Assembly (NCBI GenBank): GCA_038240605.1
Contig: JBBSDP010000001.1
Span: 62,001 to 126,000 of the forward strand
DNA length: 64,000 nucleotides
Direction of reading: 5' to 3'
DNA from: JBBSDP01 sp038240605
GTDB lineage: Bacteria > Planctomycetota > Phycisphaerae > Tepidisphaerales > Tepidisphaeraceae
The translations under genes and the position numbers were made by a program. The notes under the pieces were generated by a model. That model had not been told where the DNA came from. It did no database searches and was given only the letters and a program-made list of their open reading frames with translations. Each line of letters begins with the position of its first letter. Position 1 is the stretch's first letter. Positions 8,621-15,556 of this stretch are shown here, in pieces.

Positions 8621-9606
8621 TGGTGAGAACTGTCTCTCGGATAACGATGTCCCGGTACTCTTGGCAACTTCTGCGGGCGGGGCCGATCCTGCTGGATGGC
8701 GGCGGCATGTTCGGTTGCGTGCCGCGGGTGATCTGGAGCAAGGTTCTGTCCCCTGATCCGCTCAACCGGATTGCACTGGCGCACAATGCAATCCTGCTGA
8801 CGAGCGACGACCCACAATCTCCCACACGCATCGTCATCGAAACCGGCAGCGGCGATAAGTTCGGGCCAAAGATGCGCAAGATCTTCGGCCTGACCGATCA
8901 GACGATCAACACCGCTCTGCAAGATGTCGGCGTCGCCCCCGAACAGATCAATCACGTCCTCGTCACGCACCTGCACTTCGACCATGCGGGCGGGCTGACA
9001 CGGACCGCTCGGGCGGGAGAGACGCCTGATTGGGTTCGTTCTGATGCAAACTCCGATGACGCCCCAGCGGTGAAGCTCACCTTTCCGCGAGCACGGGTGA
9101 TCGTGCAGCGGCGCGAATGGGAGGACGCCCGGCTCAACCGATCGGTCATGACACGGACCTATCTCCCGGAAAACCTGGAGCCGTTGCGCGATCACTTGCG
9201 GCTCATCGACTCCCCTGCTCCGTTTGCCGAAGGGCACATTCCCAACAAAGATGAGTGGCCCATATCAAGTTGGCGCGAGCGAGAGACGGAAGTGCTGCCC
9301 GGCGTGTTCGTCTTCTTAGTCCCCGGCCACACGTGGGGACAGCAGGCGATCCGGTTCGTGGAGCCGGGCGGGCGCAGCGTGGTCTTCGTGCCGGATGTGA
9401 TGCCAACCCTCCATCACGTCGGCCAAGCGTACAGTCTCGCCTACGACGTGGAGCCCTACGCGAGCAGCGTCACCCGGCGCTGGTGCCTGGAAACCGCGAC
9501 GGCGGAGAACTGGCGGCTGGTCCTCGCCCATGAGCCGGGAAACCCCTGCTGCCGTGCCCGAGCCAACGGCAAAGGATGGTATGACCTCGTTCCTGAAGAA
9601 ATTTGA
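8617..9606 (+). CDS. MBL-fold metallo-hydrolase in the acyl-CoA operon
   Basis: 329 residues, overlapping the E2 stop by four bases. The metallo-beta-lactamase signature is intact: H118-x-H120-x-D122-H123 in THLHFDHAGG, a later His in PGHTWGQQ, Asp in FVPDVMP and His in LAHEPG. The bimetal hydrolase site is therefore probably active. Proteins of this subgroup recur in planctomycete and Bacteroidetes leucine/isovalerate operons, but I do not know a proven reaction. A thioesterase-like or repair role on an acyl-CoA intermediate is an inference from position only. The end overlaps the next gene. Confidence 0.82.
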   Translation: MMVRTVSRITMSRYSWQLLRAGPILLDGGGMFGCVPRVIWSKVLSPDPLNRIALAHNAILLTSDDPQSPTRIVIETGSGDKFGPKMRKIFGLTDQTINTALQDVGVAPEQINHVLVTHLHFDHAGGLTRTARAGETPDWVRSDANSDDAPAVKLTFPRARVIVQRREWEDARLNRSVMTRTYLPENLEPLRDHLRLIDSPAPFAEGHIPNKDEWPISSWRERETEVLPGVFVFLVPGHTWGQQAIRFVEPGGRSVVFVPDVMPTLHHVGQAYSLAYDVEPYASSVTRRWCLETATAENWRLVLAHEPGNPCCRARANGKGWYDLVPEEI

Positions 9607-11236
9607 GCGCGCCGGCGCCGCCGCTTTGGGAGGGGAGCACACGTCGGAGCTTCGACGGCTCACCGACCAGATCCTCGCCGAAGAAGCGATCCTCCATCGC
9701 GGCGGACCGGACGCCGGTCACGAACGACAGCGCAAGCTTGGCCGACTTTCGGCTCGCGAGCGAATCGGCCTGCTCCTCGACACCGGCGCGCATTTCCTGG
9801 AGCTCGCGCTCTGGGCCGGTCACGGGATGTATCCGGAGGTCGGCGCGATTGCCGCTGCGGGCGCGATCACCGGGATCGGGCCGGTCGAAGGGCGTGACTG
9901 CCTGATCGTTGCCAACGATGCGACGGTGAAAGCCGGCGCGTTTTTCCCGGCGACGGTGAAGAAGGTGATCCGGGCGCAGAAGATCGCCGCCCGCTGCAAC
10001 CTGCCGCTGATCTACCTCGTCGATTCAGCGGGCGTCTACCTTCCCATGCAGGATGAGATTTTTCCGGACGAAGACGACTTCGGCCGCATCTTCCGCAACA
10101 ACGCCGTCCTCTCGGCGGCCGGCGTGCCGCAATACGCAGCAGTGATGGGCAACTGCGTAGCCGGCGGCGCATACCTGCCCGTGCTCTGCGACAAATTGCT
10201 GATGACCGACGGGAGCGAACTGTACCTGGCCGGTCCAGCGCTTGTTCAGGCGGCGATCGGAGAGCACGTGGACGCCGAGCAGCTCGGCGGTGCGGCCATG
10301 CACGCGGGCGTCAGCGGTACAGTGGATTTCCGGGAGCCGGATGACGAGTGCTGCCTGCGCCGCCTGCGCAGCCTGATCGCGCTGCTTCCGCAGCCGCCGG
10401 CGCAGTTGACGGCGAGCGCTACCCGCCCGGCAAGCGATCCGCGTTCGCTCTACGACCTGGTTGCGCCCAGCGGCCAGAGACCCTACGATGCCCACGACCT
10501 GCTCGCTCGGATCGTCGATGCCGGGTCGCTCCAGGAATACAAGTCGGAGTTCGGCAAGACGTTGCTCTGCGCCTATGCGGCGATCGGCGGGCAGAAGGTC
10601 GGCGTGATCGCGGATCAGCACCTGCCGACGCGTTCGGCCGACGGGGCGGTGCGCGTCGGGGGCGTCGTTTACGCCGACAGCGCCGACAAGGCAGCGCGAT
10701 TCGTGATGGACTGCGCGCAGGGCGGCCTGCCGCTGGTCTTCCTTCAGGATGTGATGGGGTTCATGGTGGGGCGTGATGCCGAGCAGCACGGCATCATCCG
10801 CAGCGGCGCAAAACTCGTGAACGCCGTGAGTAATGCGAACGTGCCGAAGATCACGGTCATCATTGGCGGCTCCTTTGGCGCGGGAAGTTATGCGCTGTGC
10901 GGCAAGGCGTTTGATCCGGTCTTCCTCTTCGCGTGGCCGGGCGCGCGCTACGCGGTCATGGGCGGGACGCAGGCGACGGAGACGTTGCTGACGCTCCGGC
11001 GTCGGCAGGCGGAACGATCCGGCAAACCCCTCTCCGAACCTGAGTTTGAAGCATTGCGCCGGCAGACGATCGCCGACTACGAGGCGCAGACGGACATCCG
11101 CTATGGCGCGGCGCGCGGGTGGGTAGATGCGATCATCCCGCCGCACGCGACGCGCGACGTGCTGATCACTGCCCTGCGTCTGGCCACCCGTCCGCCACCA
11201 TCCGGCGGATTTCGAGCAGGCGTATTCCAGGTCTAG
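9581..11236 (+). CDS. mccB: Acyl-CoA carboxylase carboxyltransferase (methylcrotonyl-CoA carboxylase beta type)
   Basis: 551 residues from ATG 9581, preceded by AAAGGA; a start at 9530 would overlap the MBL gene by 77 bases. The two crotonase-like carboxyltransferase halves are visible: YLVDSAGVYLPMQDEIFPD, NCVAGGAYLPVLCD, LAGPALVQAAIGE, then FLQDVMGFMVGRDAEQHG and GGSFGAGSYALCG. The YLP and FPD features are those of methylcrotonyl-CoA carboxylase beta rather than propionyl-CoA carboxylase. It transfers CO2 from biotin to 3-methylcrotonyl-CoA in leucine breakdown, or to the geranyl analogue in terpene breakdown. The biotin carboxylase/BCCP subunit that normally sits beside it is absent. Confidence 0.88.
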   Translation: MTSFLKKFERAGAAALGGEHTSELRRLTDQILAEEAILHRGGPDAGHERQRKLGRLSARERIGLLLDTGAHFLELALWAGHGMYPEVGAIAAAGAITGIGPVEGRDCLIVANDATVKAGAFFPATVKKVIRAQKIAARCNLPLIYLVDSAGVYLPMQDEIFPDEDDFGRIFRNNAVLSAAGVPQYAAVMGNCVAGGAYLPVLCDKLLMTDGSELYLAGPALVQAAIGEHVDAEQLGGAAMHAGVSGTVDFREPDDECCLRRLRSLIALLPQPPAQLTASATRPASDPRSLYDLVAPSGQRPYDAHDLLARIVDAGSLQEYKSEFGKTLLCAYAAIGGQKVGVIADQHLPTRSADGAVRVGGVVYADSADKAARFVMDCAQGGLPLVFLQDVMGFMVGRDAEQHGIIRSGAKLVNAVSNANVPKITVIIGGSFGAGSYALCGKAFDPVFLFAWPGARYAVMGGTQATETLLTLRRRQAERSGKPLSEPEFEALRRQTIADYEAQTDIRYGAARGWVDAIIPPHATRDVLITALRLATRPPPSGGFRAGVFQV

Positions 11237-11254
11237 CTTCACGCAGAAGGAAAG

Positions 11255-12628
11255 ATGGCAACGCTCCGCATCGGCAACGCACAGGGCTTCTGGGGTGACG
11301 CGGCCGATGCGCCGCTTCGCCTGGCAAGCCAGGCGCCGGACCTGAACTGGCTGACGCTCGACTACCTCGCCGAAGTCTCACTCTCGATCCTCGCCAAGCA
11401 GCGTGAACGAGATCCGGCGCGGGGGTATGCCCGCGATTTCATCGACGTGATCGAATCGCTCGCGCCCCTCTGGCGATCGGACCGACGGCTGCGAATCGTC
11501 AGCAATGCCGGCGGGCTCAACCCGCAGGCGTGTGCCCGTGCGGCCATCGAAGCGCTCCGCAAAGCAGGCTGTGAGAACCTGCGCATCGGCATCGTCAGTG
11601 GCGACGATGTTCTGCCTGCCCTGCTCGATGCTCACCGGACCGACGCGGCGACGTCGGCGTTCGCGCACCTGGAGAACGGCCGGCGTCTGGGCGCGGTCGC
11701 CGATCGGCTCGTCACCGCCAATGCGTATCTCGGCGCGGCACCCGTCGCGGAAGCAATCCGCCGTGGCGCCGATATCGTGATCACCGGTCGCGTTGCCGAT
11801 CCGAGCCTGACCGTCGGGCCGTGCCTCGCCCATTTTGGCTGGGCGGCCGATGATTATCCGCGCATCGCCGGGGCAACGATTGCGGGCCACCTAATCGAGT
11901 GCGGAGCGCAAGTCACCGGCGGAATCAGCACCGATTGGCTCACCATCCCCGATCCCGCTCACATCGGGTTTCCCATCGTCGAAGTATTGGATGACGGCGC
12001 ATGCATCGTGACCAAGCCGCCGGGTACTGGAGGGCACGTGAACGAGCGCACGGTGAAGGAACAACTGCTCTACGAGATCGGCGATCCCGCCCGCTACCTC
12101 AGCCCCGATGCCACAGTCTCATTCCTCACGCTTCGCGTTGTCGATAAGGGAAGCGACCGAGTGCGCGTTTACGGCGCGAGCGGAACGGCGCCGCCAACCA
12201 CATACAAGGTCAGCGCTACGGTTCGCGGCGGGTTTCGCGCATCCGGTACCCTGCTCGTCTTCGGACGCGACGCGATCGCCAAGGCTAGACGTTGCGGCGA
12301 GATCGTGCTGTCACGGTTGAAGGAAGCGAGGTGCGAGCCCGCCCGCGCCGAGGTCGAGTGCCTGGGAAGCGGCGCCGCCGTGCCCGGCGTGTTGGGTGAG
12401 GCAAGACTTGATGCAATCGAAACGGTTCTGCGCATCAGCGTTGCCGATCCACGACGGGAAGTCGTCGAGCGGTTCACGCGCGAGATGGCGCCGCTGATCA
12501 CGGCAGGCCCGCAGGGAATCACCGGGTACGCCGACGGGCGGCCGGCGGTGCGTGAAGTCTTCGAGTACTGGCCGACCCTTATCGAGCGAGAACGGGTACG
12601 ACCGAGCGTGGAGATCCTGGAGGTTTGA
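11255..12628 (+). CDS. AtuA-like protein, N-terminal part (DUF1446)
   Basis: 457 residues with AAGGAAAG before the ATG. The DUF1446 features are clear: IGNAQGFWGD near the start, LTLDYLAEVSLSILAKQR, VSNAGGLNPQACA, ITGRVADPSLTVGP, and HLIECGAQVTGG. AtuA is required for acyclic terpene (citronellol) use in Pseudomonas, and relatives sit in leucine and branched-acyl operons. The biochemical reaction is not settled. Pseudomonas AtuA is a single longer chain; here the C-terminal about 110 residues are a separate gene three bases downstream, whose GGAGG lies inside the end of this one. Confidence 0.88.
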   Translation: MATLRIGNAQGFWGDAADAPLRLASQAPDLNWLTLDYLAEVSLSILAKQRERDPARGYARDFIDVIESLAPLWRSDRRLRIVSNAGGLNPQACARAAIEALRKAGCENLRIGIVSGDDVLPALLDAHRTDAATSAFAHLENGRRLGAVADRLVTANAYLGAAPVAEAIRRGADIVITGRVADPSLTVGPCLAHFGWAADDYPRIAGATIAGHLIECGAQVTGGISTDWLTIPDPAHIGFPIVEVLDDGACIVTKPPGTGGHVNERTVKEQLLYEIGDPARYLSPDATVSFLTLRVVDKGSDRVRVYGASGTAPPTTYKVSATVRGGFRASGTLLVFGRDAIAKARRCGEIVLSRLKEARCEPARAEVECLGSGAAVPGVLGEARLDAIETVLRISVADPRREVVERFTREMAPLITAGPQGITGYADGRPAVREVFEYWPTLIERERVRPSVEILEV

Positions 12629-12631
12629 ACG

Positions 12632-12982
12632 ATGCCGACCTTACGCTTGAGCGAACTGGCGTATGCCCGAAGCGGCGACAAAGGCGCCTCGGCCAACGTG
12701 GGCGTGATCGCAAAGACGCCGGCCGCGTACGATTTCCTCCGCGGCGAACTGTCGGTGGAGCGGGTGCGGGCGTTTTTTGAACCGTTGGGCGTGGGCAACG
12801 TGGTTCGATTCGAACTTCCCAACCTGGGCGCCCTGAACTTCGTACTCACCGAGATCCTCGAAGGCGGCGGCAGCGTTAACCTGCGCATCGACGCCCAGGG
12901 CAAGTCGCTCGGCCAGGCCATCCTGGAGATGTCGATCGACGTCCCTGCCACGCTCCTCAACGAGGGGACGCGCCATGAATGA
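12632..12982 (+). CDS. AtuA C-terminal-domain protein (separate small gene)
   Basis: 116 residues starting at ATG 12632 after GGAGGTTTGAACG. It matches the C-terminal segment of full-length AtuA: AYARSGDKGASANVGVIA, then VRAFFEPLGVGNVVRFELP and LNFVLTEILEGGGS. The SGDKG segment is the most characteristic part. It should bind the upstream product to rebuild the complete enzyme, since the two genes are three bases apart and together reach the length of one-piece AtuA. The reaction is unknown. Its end overlaps the hydratase gene by eight bases. Confidence 0.85.
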   Translation: MPTLRLSELAYARSGDKGASANVGVIAKTPAAYDFLRGELSVERVRAFFEPLGVGNVVRFELPNLGALNFVLTEILEGGGSVNLRIDAQGKSLGQAILEMSIDVPATLLNEGTRHE

Positions 12983-13763
12983 CGAGCCGATCCTGCTGGT
13001 GGACGATCACGGTCCCGCCATCCGCACGATCACGATGAACCGGCCGGCGAAGCGCAACGCCCTGAACGTCGCGCTGCTCGAGGCGTTGCGCGATGCGGTG
13101 CGAGGAGCATCGAAAGACCTTGTTCGCCGCGTCCTCATCGTCCGGGGCGCGGGGCCGGCGTTCTGCGCCGGCCTGGACCTCAGCGAAGCCGCAACCGATG
13201 GCGGCGCCGAGCGAGCCGCACAGGCGCTGGCGGAGTTGTTCGAGTCGATCGCCACCTCGCCGCTCGTGACAATCGCGGCCGCGCAGGGCGCGGCGATCGG
13301 CGGCGGCGCAGGAATGCTCGCCGCCTGTGATTTCGCCATCGCCGCTGAAGACTTGCGGATCGGATATCCGGAGGTGACGCGCGGGCTGGTTGCGGCGCTG
13401 GTGACCTGCCTGCTCCGCCGCCAGCTCAGCGATCGCACGATCCGCGAGCTGGTCCTGCTCGGTCGGACCGTGCCGGCGGACGAGGCACAACGACTGGGGC
13501 TGGTCAACCGCGTCGTCCCCGCCGCAGATCTTCAGAAAGCGGCGATCGAACTAGCGCACGAAGCGTGCGGCGGCGCACCCGGCGCCATCGCGCGCTCGAA
13601 GCGCCTGCTCGAGGACCTCGACACCCGCCCCATCGCTGAATCCCTGCGCCGCGCCCTCGCCGACCATCTCAATGCGCGCCATTCCGCCGAGGCCACAGAA
13701 GGTATCGCCGCCTTCCGCGAAAAGCGCCTGCCCCGCTGGGGCGCTCGACTGTCTGACGGTTGA
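12975..13763 (+). CDS. Enoyl-CoA hydratase/isomerase family protein
   Basis: 262 residues, overlapping the upstream gene by eight bases with GAGGGG before the ATG. The crotonase core is present: NRPAKRNALNVALLEAL, VRGAGPAFCAGLDLSEA (first oxyanion-hole strand), AAAQGAAIGGGAGMLAACD (second), and YPEVTRGLVAALV, which places an acidic residue in the active-site loop. Because it ends an operon with a methylcrotonyl-CoA-type carboxyltransferase, 3-methylglutaconyl-CoA hydratase (the LiuC step) is the best guess. Specificity cannot be assigned from sequence. It is the last gene of the operon. Confidence 0.87.
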   Translation: MNDEPILLVDDHGPAIRTITMNRPAKRNALNVALLEALRDAVRGASKDLVRRVLIVRGAGPAFCAGLDLSEAATDGGAERAAQALAELFESIATSPLVTIAAAQGAAIGGGAGMLAACDFAIAAEDLRIGYPEVTRGLVAALVTCLLRRQLSDRTIRELVLLGRTVPADEAQRLGLVNRVVPAADLQKAAIELAHEACGGAPGAIARSKRLLEDLDTRPIAESLRRALADHLNARHSAEATEGIAAFREKRLPRWGARLSDG

Positions 13764-13770
13764 AGAGAAG

Positions 13771-13900
13771 GCTTTTTCACCGCTGAGACGAAGAGCGCGC
13801 AGAGAGAACTGAGGCGATTTGAATTGAATTCGCCGCGTCTCCGCGTCAGATCATTTTCTCTTTTATTTATCCTCTCAGCGTTCTCCGCGTCTGCTCTGAA
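13771..13900. repeat. Dispersed intergenic repeat of the CGCTGAGACG / CTCCGCGTCT type
   Basis: The gap between the hydratase and the convergent DsbA-like gene contains TTCACCGCTGAGACG followed by repeated GCGCAGAGAG and then, in the opposite sense, CGTCTCCGCGTC and CAGCGTTCTCCGCGTCTG. The two parts are imperfect reverse complements, so the RNA could fold and end both converging transcripts. Similar tracts lie at about 1000-1060 and 1260-1327. No gene is seen in this stretch. Confidence 0.6.
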
Positions 13901-13977
13901 AATAGCCGCTCAGGCCCCATTTTCATCCTCTCAGGATGCGGCGCGCGCCGCATGACAACTCTGCGGTGAACAGGTCT

Positions 13978-14526
13978 TCAAGATCGAGAAGGGGTAGTGG
14001 CAGATTCGAGGGCTTCACGGAGGGATTCATACTCTAATGGCCCCGCGTACCTGGCGCCGTTGATGAAGAAGGTGGGTGTGGCTTCGACGCCGCTGCGCAA
14101 GCCGCTGCGGAAATCTTCGGCGACGCGCGGGGCGAAGATCTCGCGTTCCATGTCGGATTGGAAGCGGTAGACCTCCAGGCCCAGGCTCAGTGCGAAATGG
14201 GTGAAGTCCTTCTCGGCCAGGTCGGCCTGGTGCTGGAAGAGCATCTCGTGCATTTCCCAGAATTTTCCCTGCGCCGCAGCCGACTCAGCGGCCTGGGCGG
14301 CGACGCCGGCCTGGGGGTGGACCGAGTTCTGCGGGAAGTGCCGGAAGATCACGCGCAGCCGATTCGCCAGCTCGGACCTGAGGCGGTTGACGATCGGCAG
14401 GGCGACGGCGCAATACGGGCACTCGTAGTCGCCGTATTCCACGAGCGTGAGGGGCGCGTCCGCCGGGCCGAGGGCATGGTCGCGCGTCCCCACCGACAAG
14501 CTTAATTCGCGTTCGGTTTCGGCCAT
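13978..14526 (-). CDS. DsbA-family thioredoxin-fold oxidoreductase (cytoplasmic)
   Basis: 182 residues from the ATG at 14526, preceded by GGGAG; the frame stays open upstream but that part reads as low-complexity. The active site is C36-P-Y-C39 in VEYGDYECPYC, followed by a helical insert and the cis-proline loop VEATPTFFINGARY. This is the Thioredoxin_4/DsbA-like arrangement often found alone or fused to NhaA. No signal peptide is visible, so it should act in the cytoplasm, perhaps in thiol-disulfide exchange or detoxification. It is divergent from yqgE, with 163 bp between the starts. Confidence 0.88.
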   Translation of the reverse strand: MAETERELSLSVGTRDHALGPADAPLTLVEYGDYECPYCAVALPIVNRLRSELANRLRVIFRHFPQNSVHPQAGVAAQAAESAAAQGKFWEMHEMLFQHQADLAEKDFTHFALSLGLEVYRFQSDMEREIFAPRVAEDFRSGLRSGVEATPTFFINGARYAGPLEYESLREALESATTPSRS

Positions 14527-14689
14527 GGGATCGAGCTCCCTCGCAGGCCGATGTGGTCGCGCCCGCTCGGAGGAACGATCGTAGTAAACGACGCGGCCAG
14601 TGTCGAACCGGATTCTACGGCTTCCGAACCGGTTCAGAGGCGCACGATTCGCTGTTACGGCATACAATTGCCGGCGCAGGAACAGGCTC

Positions 14690-15238
14690 ATGGATTTGAA
14701 GCAGGGACAACTACTGATCGCATCGCGGAAGCTGGTCGACCCCAACTTTTCCCGCTCGGCCGTGCTGCTCGTGCAATACCGCGAAGAGGGGGCGCTGGGC
14801 TTGGTCCTCAATCGCCCGCTGGAGACCACGGTCGCCGAGGCGTGGCGGCAGGTGAGCGAGGAGCCGTGTTCGTGCGAGCGCCTCCTTCACCAGGGCGGTC
14901 CGTGCGAGGGGCCGTTGATGGTCGTGCACGACGATGAATCCCTGTCTGAAGTTGAGGTGGTTCCCGGCGTCCACTTCACGACTAACCGCGAGGCGATCGA
15001 AGACCTAGTGAATCGTCCGGAAGCCAAGTCCAAGTTCTTCGTCGGCTATGCCGGGTGGGGAGCGGGCCAACTGGAGTCAGAAATCGAGAGCGGCTCCTGG
15101 CTGACGACGCGGGCCACGATCGAGCAGGTCTTCACGCAGGATGACGTGTGGGAAACGCTCTCGAAGTCGCTCACCCGCGCCGCCGCCTTTCCCTGGCTGG
15201 ATCCGAAACTGATCCCGGACGATCCATCGGTGAATTGA
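14690..15238 (+). CDS. yqgE: YqgE/AlgH family protein
   Basis: 182 residues from ATG 14690, preceded by AGGA. The family pattern is clear: GQLLIASRKLVDPNFSRSAV, GALGLVLNRPLE, LLHQGGPCEGPLMVVHD, VPGVHFTTNREAIEDLV, FFVGYAGWGAGQLESEIE and SWLT. YqgE/AlgH proteins are widespread, about 185 residues, and of unsettled function (one was linked to alginate regulation in Pseudomonas). TACAAT at 14664-14669 may be its -10. It begins a plus-strand run. Confidence 0.9.
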   Translation: MDLKQGQLLIASRKLVDPNFSRSAVLLVQYREEGALGLVLNRPLETTVAEAWRQVSEEPCSCERLLHQGGPCEGPLMVVHDDESLSEVEVVPGVHFTTNREAIEDLVNRPEAKSKFFVGYAGWGAGQLESEIESGSWLTTRATIEQVFTQDDVWETLSKSLTRAAAFPWLDPKLIPDDPSVN

Positions 15239-15251
15239 TGCGCCGAGTGCA

Positions 15252-15425
15252 TCAGCGCGCCGGGCGTGTCGTTGCAACGGTTTCGACGTTGATCCAGATC
15301 ATGTTGTGATCGTCGACGCGGTAACTGAGCTTCTGTTCGCAATCGCTCACCTTCGCGAGCAGGAGATCCAGTATCAGCCCCGGCGGCGCGCTTCGTCGGC
15401 TACGACCGGGACGGAGGATATGCAC
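15252..15425 (-). CDS. Possible 57-residue protein, unknown
   Basis: A short minus-strand frame with a GTG start, in the gap between yqgE and the glycogen synthase. The frame is closed upstream by TAA 21 bases before the GTG. The C-terminal half (LILDLLLAKVSDCEQKLSYR, then DDHNMIWINVET) has a protein-like composition. No convincing Shine-Dalgarno is present. It may be a gene, a remnant, or chance; I recognise no family. Confidence 0.25.
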   Translation of the reverse strand: MHILRPGRSRRSAPPGLILDLLLAKVSDCEQKLSYRVDDHNMIWINVETVATTRPAR

Positions 15426-15556
15426 AACGGCGGTGTTGACGCTTTAGCAGGCCGTGCAGGCGTCGCCCGAGATCCGCCGGTGGTTCGATGCTCATAGATT
15501 TATTCGGACCTGCGCGGCGATTGCCACAATCGCGCAGAGCTGACCATAATGCGCCC

